NCBI RefSeq assembly: GCF_029633865.1
Contig: NC_079213.1
Location: 84,786,803-84,850,802 of the forward strand
Length of the DNA stretch: 64,000 bases
DNA from: Lampris incognitus
Taxonomy: Eukaryota > Chordata > Actinopteri > Lampriformes > Lampridae
Direction of reading: 5' to 3'
In this document: positions 57,401 to 64,000 of the stretch, in pieces
Numbering within the stretch: the first letter of the stretch is position 1
How the letters are laid out: each line of letters starts with the position of its first letter
Made by a program: the position numbers and the translations under genes
The notes under the pieces: model-generated
Database searches by the model: none
The model's input: only the letters and a program-made list of their open reading frames with translations
What the model was told of the DNA's origin: nothing

Positions 57401-59515
57401 CAGACTTGATTACTGTAATGTTCTGTTCTCAGTTCTGCCACATTCTAGTACTAAAAGTCTTCAGATGGTTCAGAATGCTGCTGCTAGAATCCTAACTAAA
57501 ACCAGGAAATTTGACCATATTACACCAATTCTTGCCTCCCTTCATTGGCTTCCTATCCATGTTAGATCAGAATACAAGGTGCTTCTGCTGACTTATAAAA
57601 TCCTAAATGGGCTTGCTCCATCCTACCTGTCTGATCTCCTTAAACCTTACATGCCATCTCGAGCACTTCGTTCTCAAAATACAGGGCTCCTGTGTGTACC
57701 CAAAGTGAAAAAGAAGTCAGCTGGTGGCAGGGCCTTTTCCTATCGGCCTCCATTTTTGTGGAATAAACTGCCTGCTGCCATCAGACAATTGGAGTCTGTT
57801 GAGTCCTTTAAATCCAAACTTAAAACTCATCTTTTTGCCTTAGTTTACAATTAGTTGCCTTTAAGTTGAGTGCTTCACAACCTGTACCGGATGGCGGGTT
57901 GGTTTTCTGTCTCAATGAATTTACCAACCACTCTTCTGCCGACGAGATTATCGAGTATAGATTATGACGAATAGATGACTTAATTGATTATGGCTTATGA
58001 CTATTGCAAACTGTTCTCTTCTCTAACATGTCTATTCTCTCTCTCTGAATGATGTCTTCTCCTTTCTCTTTTTCTGTGTTTGAATGGTGTCATGTGAGTC
58101 TCTCTTGCGTGCATGTGCAGTCGGTTCTCCTCCCAGGTCTCCGTGGTGATGGTGGCCGCCATCTGGATGCTGCCTGCCCTTCCATTCCTCACCTAAGTTT
58201 TTCTTATTACATGATGATGCTGGTCGCGTGGCTTGGGTCCTGGACTGCTCCGTTGGCACGTGGACACTGCTTGGCATCCTGTGCATCATGTTCTTCATAA
58301 ATTTTATGTCCATTATAATTCTGTTATCCTCTTTCAATGTTGTATTATGTAAATTGTGTGAACACAACATCCATTGCACGCTGTCCGTCTTGGGAGAGAG
58401 ATCCCTCCTCTGTTGCTCTCCCTGAGGTTTCTTCCTATTTTTCTCCCTGTTAAAGGGGTTTTTTAGGGATTTTTTCCTTATCCGATGAGAGGGTCTAAGG
58501 ACAGGATGTTGTGTTGCTGTTAAGCCCACTGAGGCAAATTTGTAATTTGTGATATCGGGCTATACAAATAAAATTGATTTGATTTGCTTTGTTTTCACAT
58601 TGCTTTAATCCTGCTACTGAACTAGTAGCGGTCTATTTGTTGTACATTTACAATAAGTGCACTAAAAGACATGTATTATTGGCTATGATATGATTAATAT
58701 TCAGAATTCAAAGATACATGTTGGTTGACACACAAACCTATTTGCTAATTGCTGACTTTTTGTAAGCCATGTTGGATGGAAGTATCCGCTAAATGAGAGA
58801 ACGCAATGGAAATTTTATGTTGTTTAGTACATGCATGCCAAAGAATCCTGATCCTGAATATTTGGGAAACCTGGCCAGCTCGTTTAGTGGGTGTGTTATG
58901 CTGTCTTAAATTCAAATTTTATCTGACTTCATACATTTGGACATAGGTGTTTCAGTTGGTGATCCTCAATGAAACCACTTCGCCTGTGATAATTTAGATA
59001 GATTCAGTGGATGTCCCTTTTTAGTAAAACCACTGACTGTGTCATTTTTGCTTTTGCAGGTGAGAATGAGTGTCTTGTGAACAATGGAGGCTGTTCCCAC
59101 CTGTGTGTGGATCAGACCCTGGGTTTCCTCTGCGATTGCCCCAGTGGCATGAGGCTGGTCGGGCACAGCCAGTGTGAGGGTGAGTGTCTAGGTGAGCTTA
59201 GTGTTGAGCCAGGGTGTCCTGTTACATGGTAAAAGTAGAGCTGGCTTTTGGAAAAAGTATAGCTGCTTAGTACTGGAATAACAGTGGTTTTACAGTATCG
59301 ATTTGAAGTTTCCAGTGGTGCTGGTATGCTTGATGTTGTGGTCATGAAAAATACGACTGATGATGAACTCTACCCTCTCTGTCCTCTAGTAATTGACAGC
59401 TGTCTTGACAGCGACGTGTGCAGTCAGTTGTGTGTTCACGTTAATGGCCACTTCTCCTGTGTCTGCCATGATGGGTACCAGATGAGCCCAAAGACTGGGG
59501 AATGCAAGGCCAAAG
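42998..59515 (+). CDS. LDL receptor family protein (LDLR/VLDLR/LRP8-like), six exons seen, 3' part outside the window
   Basis: Coding exons: 42998-43058 (signal peptide), 43734-43859 (class A repeat 1), 44829-44945 (repeat 2), 48460-48831 (repeats 3-5), 59060-59179 (EGF-A) and 59390-59515 (EGF-B). All junctions are phase 1 with GT/AG, the rule for this family. The three-repeat exon, with a longer linker before the last repeat, matches LDLR exon 4. Each class A repeat has six cysteines and a DGSDE-type calcium motif. Such receptors bind apolipoproteins and internalise lipoproteins, or for VLDLR/LRP8 also vitellogenin or reelin. The YWTD propeller, third EGF, transmembrane and NPxY tail are not in the window. 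Exons for two further class A repeats expected in LDLR are absent. Which paralogue this is cannot be settled from the ectodomain alone. Confidence 0.88.
43734..43859 (+). CDS. LDL receptor family gene, exon 2 (class A repeat 1)
   Basis: Encodes one LDLa module with six cysteines, CQDEALFLC...CVPEVKVC and the calcium site [16 protein letters not shown]. Acceptor ATCAG, donor GTGAGC. Confidence 0.92.
43860..44828. other. intron 2 of the LDL receptor family gene
   Basis: Contains a tRNA-derived SINE (44359-44655) and a GC-alternating stretch, GCGTGCGTGCGTGCGCGCGC, near 44536-44560. No other gene. Confidence 0.7.
44359..44655 (+). mobile_element. SINE family 4 (tRNA-derived, L2-like tail)
   Basis: The head GTGGCTCAGGAGGTAGAGCA resembles a tRNA A-box region, and GGTTGCCAGTTCAATTC resembles a B box. 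The 3' part, ACGCTTTGAGTGGTTG then AAATCGCTATATAAA, is the usual tail of fish SINEs mobilised by L2-type LINEs. An internal (GCGT)n/(GC)n stretch is present. Confidence 0.75.
44829..44945 (+). CDS. LDL receptor family gene, exon 3 (class A repeat 2)
   Basis: One LDLa module: [18 protein letters not shown] and the calcium site [18 protein letters not shown]. Acceptor AATCCAG, donor GTAAGA. Confidence 0.92.
44993..45191. mobile_element. hAT-type MITE in intron 3 of the receptor gene
   Basis: Terminal inverted repeats of about 65 bp. The left end, CAGTGGTATTCAACCGTGTG, faces the complement of CAGTTGCATTCAACCATGTG at the right, and both continue through CCATGG and CCAACCCAACAC blocks. Flanking 8-mers GCTTAGGC and GTTTAGGA match at six of eight positions, consistent with a hAT target-site duplication. 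Length 199 bp. Confidence 0.75.
45200..46129. other. part of intron 3, nothing recognised
   Basis: AT-rich intron sequence without a recognised element. Confidence 0.5.
46143..46560 (-). mobile_element. Rex3 insertion with inverted 5' segment and 13-bp target-site duplication
   Basis: The left part (46143-46390) is the Rex3 3' end in minus orientation with an (ATTC)n tail complement. It matches 28417-28640. The right part (46395-46560) reads in plus orientation and resembles the Rex3 5' leader, ending ATTGGTCCTTGGGACGTG. The whole is bounded by GTCCTGTTATTGT at 46130-46142 and 46561-46573, so it is one insertion. Assignment of the right part to the Rex3 leader is from memory of the family. 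Confidence 0.75.
46640..47745 (-). mobile_element. Ty1/copia-like retrotransposon fragment, decayed
   Basis: Minus-strand blocks in element order: [20 protein letters not shown] (protease region, about 47480), then [18 protein letters not shown] (GAG-pre-integrase, 47140), then [20 protein letters not shown] (integrase, 46950), then [20 protein letters not shown] (integrase core, 46800). Blocks lie in different frames with stops. No LTRs were seen. Protease-integrase order without RT between them is the copia plan. Confidence 0.75.
47990..48352 (+). mobile_element. SINE family 1 (tRNA-derived), full length
   Basis: The head GGTGGTGCAGTGGTGAGCAC (A-box region) and CCTGGGTTTAAGCCCCGGGT (B box) are followed by TTTCCTCCGGGTGCTCCGG, the short GT run at 48188-48208, the CCCTGTGATGG...GGGATAGGCTCCAG body and a GGATGGATGG tail. 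It is the reference copy for the partial ones at 2387, 4881, 23610 and 34630. It ends about 108 bp before exon 4. Confidence 0.85.
48460..48831 (+). CDS. LDL receptor family gene, exon 4 (class A repeats 3-5)
   Basis: 124 codons with three LDLa modules. Their calcium sites are [34 protein letters not shown] and [17 protein letters not shown] proline-rich linker, PLLPLPNPH, separates the second and third, as the longer linker does in LDLR (between repeats 4 and 5). In LDLR this exon carries the repeats most important for apolipoprotein binding. Acceptor CCTCAG, donor GTGAGT. Confidence 0.94.
48976..49191 (+). repeat. element B 5' LTR
   Basis: TGTTGTGTAG...ATAGGACA. Differs from the 3' LTR at two bases (ATTATTG versus ATTGTTG, and the G of GGACA versus TACA). 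Confidence 0.95.
49207..51078 (+). pseudogene. element B gag, protease and RT N-terminal part
   Basis: One frame of 623 codons from an ATG 15 bp after the LTR. Gag capsid-like region is at residues 10-170. A zinc-binding region with two C-rich motifs is at about 215-258; the second, [14 protein letters not shown], is a standard CCHC knuckle. The protease site [11 protein letters not shown] is at about 307. RT has [12 protein letters not shown] near 488 and catalytic [10 protein letters not shown] near 584. It ends at a TAG (51076-51078) in the RT palm where relatives continue in the same frame. Gag packages the RNA, and the enzymes process and copy it (family knowledge). Confidence 0.92.
51079..53176 (+). 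pseudogene. element B RT C-terminal part, RNase H and integrase
   Basis: The same frame resumes after the [15 protein letters not shown], then RNase H with [11 protein letters not shown] (51405), [14 protein letters not shown] and [11 protein letters not shown]. Integrase has an H-H-C-C module ([12 protein letters not shown]...CGSCQ, 52068-52180) and the catalytic residues in VGIDIVGPF (52260), [10 protein letters not shown] (52440) and NGAVERWN (52545). A frameshift lies between 52575 and 52610. The new frame reaches a TAA at 53024-53026, then stays open to TAG at 53174-53176 with C-terminal [11 protein letters not shown]. Confidence 0.9.
53597..53812 (+). repeat. element B 3' LTR
   Basis: 216 bp, 214 identical to the 5' LTR. 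Preceded by the polypurine tract at about 53584-53596. Confidence 0.95.
53818..54331. other. part of intron 4, nothing recognised
   Basis: No class A repeat exon, mobile element or other gene was recognised here. Confidence 0.5.
54332..54414. repeat. (ATCT)n microsatellite
   Basis: About 20 tetranucleotide units. Confidence 0.97.
54415..55088. other. part of intron 4, nothing recognised
   Basis: AT-rich. Poly-T/C stretch at 54945-54976. No class A repeat exon seen. Confidence 0.5.
55097..55644. mobile_element. 548-bp hAT-type non-autonomous element with perfect 8-bp target-site duplication
   Basis: The left end is CAGTGGTACTC. The right end is the complement of CAGTGTTACTC. Flanked on both sides by ACGTAGAC (55089-55096 and 55645-55652). 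The short inverted repeats with a CAGTG start and the 8-bp duplication are the hAT signature. No transposase frame inside. Confidence 0.8.
55960..58590 (+). mobile_element. L2-like LINE, 5'-truncated
   Basis: From about 55960 the sequence encodes the region upstream of RT ([17 protein letters not shown]), then RT, then a C-terminal block. A 3' UTR of about 730 bp follows, ending GATATCGGGCTATACAAATA then AAATTGATTTGATTTG, the typical fish L2-type tail. No target-site duplication was recognised. Lies in intron 4 of the receptor gene, sense direction. Confidence 0.85.
56316..57854 (+). pseudogene. L2-like reverse transcriptase ORF with an in-frame stop and a frame change
   Basis: RT blocks: [20 protein letters not shown] (56530), [30 protein letters not shown] (56740), HGLPQG followed by a TGA (56928-56930) in the LPQGS motif, then [12 protein letters not shown] (57010), the catalytic site. 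The C-terminal region to TAG/AG at 57854 has [21 protein letters not shown] and [19 protein letters not shown]. Upstream similarity back to 55960 lies in other frames. Confidence 0.85.
58591..59059. other. end of intron 4, nothing recognised
   Basis: No class A repeat exon or other element seen. Ends in the acceptor TTTTGCAG. Confidence 0.55.
59060..59179 (+). CDS. LDL receptor family gene, EGF-A exon
   Basis: 40 codons, one EGF module: [15 protein letters not shown], then CDCPSG, with six cysteines. Corresponds to LDLR exon 7, which in mammals is the PCSK9 contact site. Donor GTGAGT; both junctions phase 1. Confidence 0.92.
59390..59515 (+). CDS. LDL receptor family gene, EGF-B exon
   Basis: 42 codons, one EGF module: [20 protein letters not shown], then [10 protein letters not shown]. 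Corresponds to LDLR exon 8. The usual DIDEC start reads VIDSC, so two calcium-ligand positions differ. Acceptor CCTCTAG, donor GTAAGC. Confidence 0.92.
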
Positions 59516-60314
59516 GTAAGCTGCTGGCTACAACTTTATGATAAGTTGTTAGCCAAAATGTGGCTGAAATGCAAGTCTGATATTGGTATTAGCAGGTTTA
59601 CAGAAAGGAGTAGTTCTAGTATACCAAAAGTCTCCTTTAAAGCCACTTGGAGAACCTGCCATCTACCAGAGTTGGCCAGATCTGAACCTCGGTGACAAAT
59701 CTGCTCTCGCCCCCCCTTTATCACCCCATTTCATACTGGCTTGTAGTATTTTGCTCAACTTCTGTGGTGTGTTTTCCTACTTTTGAGATATGCCTCTTTA
59801 ACCAATTGTCGTAGAAACCCTAACCAGGCCAGCAGCAGCCTTGTGCTCAGGAAGCAAAACTTTACACTTTAAGCCTATATTTTCTGTGTATGCGATTATA
59901 CTGCCAGCAGTTTTCATCATCATCATAAAAACAAAACAAAAAACCCTCCTTCACTTCCATGTTGAGTAAAATGCAATCAAAGCCACATGCATAGTGGAGC
60001 AGATAACTGTACAGTTCCCCTCCCATCACCACCAACATTGTTGTTGGCTTAAAGTATATCAGTGTTATTGTAGCTTGATTTGTGACAATACTGATTGCAG
60101 CTGTAGATATTAGAAAACTATTTATACTTGTACCAATACCACAGAAAATAGACGGCGCAATCTGTTTACCCATCTCTCTTAGTGACTGCTCTGGTCTGAA
60201 TGCCATTAACATCCCCAAAACAGCCTACACTTCTGTTCCAGGACAGTCTTGGTGTTTAATGCAGGAAAAAGGTGGGCTCACACTTTGAAACCAAACAAAG
60301 ATAGTAGAGGAAAG
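59516..60314. other. intron after EGF-B, first part, nothing recognised
   Basis: Non-coding intron sequence up to the sushi element. The propeller exons expected next were not found before the window end. Confidence 0.55.
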
Positions 60315-60713
60315 TGTTATGGCTCGCTCACCCCGTGCCGGCAGCCAATCGGCTCGTCAGGGCTGGGCTTAAGTTTGGTGGCCTCCCACGTGCCTGTTGT
60401 CAGTTCGTGTTGTAACCTCCCCGCACCCGTAGTAGCGGCCACTCTCCTCCCACGGTCCTTTTCTCTACAAACTCATCCCAGTCCTTGGTTCATGTTTTTC
60501 ACTTGCAAAGTTTCCCCATGGAAGTTTCCTGCCGTGTTCCCGTTTGGATTACCAGCGAGCCTTTTCCCCCTTGGACTTTCCGTTTTTTCCTTGTCGCTCA
60601 TTGCCTTCCTATGTTTGACTATTTGTACGCGTAAGGAATAAAGTACGCCAGTTTTCGGCTAACCCCATCTCTGTCTGGTGTCGTGCGCTTGGGGTCTTCC
60701 ACAAACCCTAACA
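60315..60713 (+). repeat. element C 5' LTR
   Basis: TGTTATGGCTC...CCCTAACA, 399 bp, TG...CA ends, with AATAAA at 60637-60642 in the R/U5 part. Ends are inferred because the 3' LTR is outside the window. Confidence 0.8.
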
Positions 60714-60726
60714 GTACGAACTGACC

Positions 60727-61845
60727 ATGACGACCCCAGCCGACACAGAGAGCGTACCGGCCAGCCCGCTTCGAGCGGCTCTCATCGAATAGATCCAACT
60801 GACTAACTCCCACACCCAGCAGCTAGAGGCAAACTCCGCCGCGGTGAGAGATCATCAGACTCGGGTCCCGCCCCTCCAGGCCTGTGTGGGTAACCTAACG
60901 AGGCAGCAGGCGGCATTGGCGAGCCAACAAGCAGAGATCCTGCGGCAGTTGCAAACCATCATGGCGGCTCTCACCAGCCAGCCGCCGAGCCGGCCTGCCC
61001 CTGGAGTCGTGGGTAACCCGCCCCTTGGGCCCGCTGCCCCGGTTAACCCTGTGGGGCTCAACCCAGTTCCCTGGGAGCCCTGCCTCTCTAGCCCACGACC
61101 GTTTGATGGCGACTTTGAGACCTGTGCCACGTTCATCATGCAGTGTGAGCTGGTCTTCCTGCACCAACCCAGCATGTTCACGTCTGATGCTGCCCGGGTC
61201 GCTTATGTGACCAACCTGCTCACAGGCCAAGCAGCTCAGTGGGCCACTGCTTCCTGGTCCATGAAGGCCAGTTTCTGCCTCACCTATGAGTCCTTTAAGG
61301 CGGAACTACGGAAGGTTTTCCACCATCCAGTCGGTGGCCAGGACCCTGGTGCTCGGCTGAGCAGTATCCAGCAGGGCAGGGGCAGTGTCATAGACTATTC
61401 GGTGGAGTTTAGGCTGGCCGCAGCTGAGAGCGGCTGGAATGACCGGTCACTTCGGGTCACCTTCCGGAGAGGCCTCAGCGAGGCTGTCAAGGACCAGCTA
61501 GCCACCCGGGAGGAGCCCACCTCCCTCGAGGACCTGATCAAGCTCGCCATCCGCATTGACGGACGCCTCCAGGAGAGGAGGCGCGAGCGAGCCCTGTGTG
61601 GATCCCCGTCCATTCCCCAGTCGTCCAGCACTCCTAACAGGATCCCCACTCCTGTTCGCCCCACTTTCCCTGTGGCCGTTTCTCCCCCCGCGCCCCAGAC
61701 CACGATGGGGGAGGAACCTATGCAGCTGGGGTGCACGCGCCTTAGTCCGGCCGAACGGGAGGCCCGGTTCAAGGCGGGTCAATGCCTCTACTGTGGCCAG
61801 AAGGGACATCTGATCAGCGGCTGCCCCACTTGGCCAAAAGACTAG
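60727..61845 (+). pseudogene. element C gag
   Basis: Start ATG 13 bp after the LTR. A TAG at 60790-60792 interrupts codon 22. The frame then runs on to TAG at 61843-61845, about 372 codons in total. A glutamine-rich N-terminal coil (near 60890-60960) precedes the capsid core (PFDGDFETCATFIMQCELVF, 61100). The zinc knuckle CLYCGQKGHLISGC (61786-61830) binds RNA. The alternative start at 60844 would skip the N-terminal 39 codons. Confidence 0.88.
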
Positions 61846-64000
61846 GCTCACCTGGGGTCCCGGGAGATCCTAGTGAGCCGACTTTCCTGTTCCCGCCGTC
61901 CTGCCCCACAGAACCATCTAGTTAGCGTTACCCTGGCCTGGGATGACCAGCGGCTCACGGTGGGTGCACTCCTCGACTCGGGGGCTGATGAGTGTTTCCT
62001 GGACTCGGAGTTTGCTGCCCAGGCTAACATCCCGCTAGAGACGCTGGAGAAGCCCACGGAGGCCTTCGCGCTGGACGAGCGCTGCCTGGCCAGCGTCACC
62101 CAACGCACCCACCCTGTGTCTCTGACCATAGCAGGTAACCATGTGGAGAGACTTCGGTTCTACATCATCCAGTCACCGTTAGTCCCTGTGATCCTAGGGC
62201 GCCCCTGGTTCGTGCAGCATGAGCCACACATCGCCTGGGCCTCCGGTACCATCATGGAGTGGAGCTCCTCCTGTCATGTCCAATGTCTCCAGGCTGCTCC
62301 CGCCCCATCCCCCCGATGTGCCCCTAGTACCCTGCCTCCCGACCTCTCCTCTGTTCCCCCTGAGTATCATGAGTTAGGTGAGGTTTTCAGCAAGACCCGG
62401 GCCCAATCTCTTCCTCCTCATCGGCCTTATGACTGTGCTATCGACCTCCACTCTGGGGCACCCCTTCCCAGCAGTCGTCTGTACAGTCTGACCATCCCCG
62501 AGAAAGCTGCGATGGACGAGTACATCTCCGAGTCCTTGGCAGCGGGGCTCATTCGGCCCTCGTCCTCCCAGGTGGCAGCTGGATTCTTTTTCGTGAAGAA
62601 GGACAGGGGCCTCCGACCCTGCATTGACTATCGCCAACTCAATGAGATAACCAACAAAAACAAGTACCCCCTTCCTCTCATGAGTTCCACCCTTGAGCCC
62701 CTCACCCAGGCTACAGTCTTCACTAAGCTGGACCTCCGGTGTGCCTATCATCTGGTCCGGATCCGGAAGGGGGACGAGTGGAAGACAGCCTTTAAGACGC
62801 CCCAGGGTCATTATGAGTACCTGGTCATGCCGTTCGGCCTCACCAACGCCCTGGCGGTATTCCAGGCTCTCATGAATGACATTCTCCGCGACATGCTCAA
62901 CGAGTTTGTGGTGGTGTACCTCGATGACATCCTCATCTTCTCCAGGACCCTCGAGGAACATGTCCAGCATGTCCGCCGGGTACTCGAACGTCTCCTCCGT
63001 AACCGGCTCTTCGTCAAGGCAGAGAAGTGCCGGTTCCATTCCCCTTCCGTTGACTACCTGGGCTTCGTCGTTGAGAGGGGACAGACCCGGGCCGACCCCC
63101 GCAAGATCCAGGCTGTGGTGGACTGGCCCGATCCCACATCACGGAAGGAATTACAGAGCTTCCTCGGGTTTGCGAACTTCTATCGGAGGTTCATCCGGAA
63201 CTACAGCTGCGTGGCAGAACCTCTCACCAGGCTGACCTCCCCCTCCCAGCTGTTCATCTGGTCCCCGGCTGCCCGCTCTGCGTTCCAGTTCCTCAAGGAG
63301 AGGTTCACCAGCGCCCCGATCCTGCTCCACCCCGACCCCAAGAGGCAGTTCATCATAGAGGTGGACGCTTCGGACACCGGGTTGGGGGCTGTCCTCTCCC
63401 AGCGGTCAGCATCTGACCAGAAGGTCCATCCATGCGCCTTCTTCTCTCGCCGGTTCCTCCCCGCCGAGGAGAACTACGATGTCGGGAACCGGGAGCTGCT
63501 GGCAGTGGTGGCTGCTCTGGAGGATTGGCGCCATTGGCTGGAGGGGGCGGAACAGCCGTTCACCATCTGGACGGATCATAAGAACTTGACGTTCATCCGG
63601 GCAACCAAGCGCCTCAATGGTCGGCAGGCACGGTGGGCCAGCTTCCTCAGTCGGTTTGACTTCATGCTGACTTATCGCCCTGGGTCCCGCAACACGAAGG
63701 CAGACTCCCTGTCCCGACAACACCCGAGGAGGGAGCCAGCTACAGAAGAGCTGACTCCCATCCTTCCTGAGTCCAGGGTGGTTGGCGTGGTTACCTGGGG
63801 CATATAGACCGTGGTCAGGCAGGCGTTGCGCTCCCATCCCGCCCTGAGCCACGTCCCTCCACGCCGCCTATTCGTCCCGGACGCAGTCCGGCCCCGGGTT
63901 CTCCAGTGGGGCCATGCCAGTCAGTTTGCTTGCCACCCGGGTGTCCACCGCACCTTCACCTTTCTGGCTCGGCGTTTCTGGTGGCCCACCATGAAGAACG
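61846..64000 (+). pseudogene. element C pol (protease, RT, RNase H, integrase start)
   Basis: In the same frame as gag after the TAG. The protease site [11 protein letters not shown] lies near 61972. RT has [20 protein letters not shown] (62620), [15 protein letters not shown] (62720) and catalytic [12 protein letters not shown] (62915). RNase H has [15 protein letters not shown] (63361), [13 protein letters not shown] and WTDHKNLTF (63568). A TAG at 63805-63807 then interrupts the frame, which continues into the integrase zinc module (CHPGVHRTFTFLARRFWWP) at the edge. Confidence 0.9.

Larger units (their letters stand above)
60315..64000 (+). mobile_element. Ty3/gypsy element C, Tf1/sushi group, runs off the right edge
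   Basis: 5' LTR (60315-60713), then gag from 60727, protease, RT, RNase H and the start of integrase. The gag type (PFDGDFETCATFIMQCELVF) and single CCHC knuckle are those of the sushi group, the source of vertebrate PEG10/RTL genes. A self-priming complementarity between the LTR and the site just after it supports the group. Sense orientation in the receptor intron. Three in-frame TAG codons are present in the visible part. Confidence 0.92.

Noticed and set aside
62374-63039. 221-codon minus-strand frame opposite the sushi pol
   Set aside because: A shadow of the RT coding frame with high GC. No independent similarity.

Overview
The window looks like nuclear DNA of a teleost fish. It contains vertebrate genes with spliced exons, a Rex3 retrotransposon, Ty3/gypsy elements (one of the Tf1/sushi group), several tRNA-derived SINEs, and very many CA/GT, GA and ATCT microsatellites. 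I recognise two host genes, both on the + strand. Everything else is mobile elements, simple repeats and sequence in which I see no gene.

Layout. Positions 1-34600 hold no host gene that I can support. This part has an L2/CR1-like LINE end (1-533), an RTE-clade LINE (5623-7878), an AT-rich 21-bp minisatellite (7903-8130), tRNA SINEs, MITE-like elements and microsatellites, and then a nested pile at 26300-34600: an RTE LINE broken by a SINE, a Rex3 copy, and a decayed Ty3/gypsy element carrying its own LINE insert. Positions 35922-40496 hold the four coding exons of ndufa7, which encodes a mitochondrial complex I accessory subunit (109 aa, complete). Positions 41140-42635 are LINE debris. From 42998 to beyond the right edge lies a gene of the LDL receptor family (LDLR/VLDLR/LRP8 type). 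Six exons are visible: a signal peptide, five LDL-receptor class A repeats (1+1+3 per exon) and two EGF-like modules. The YWTD propeller, membrane and tail exons must lie past 64000.

The introns of the receptor gene are heavily invaded: a tRNA SINE, a hAT-like MITE, a Rex3 insertion with an inverted 5' part, a Ty1/copia fragment, a second SINE, a young full-length Ty3/gypsy element (48976-53812, LTRs differing at 2 of 216 positions, TSD catat), a 548-bp hAT-like element with a perfect 8-bp TSD, an L2-like LINE, and a Tf1/sushi gypsy element running off the right edge. All receptor exons keep open frames and phase-1 junctions, so the gene appears functional as far as it is seen.

The human orthologues of NDUFA7 and LDLR both lie on 19p13.2, so their linkage here fits conserved vertebrate synteny. 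No new enzymatic system is visible. The most interesting signals are the receptor's missing LA6/LA7 exons, the self-priming complementarity in the sushi element, the twin-primed Rex3 copy, a short RTE-tailed retroposon family, and microsatellites seeded at one fixed spot inside a SINE family.
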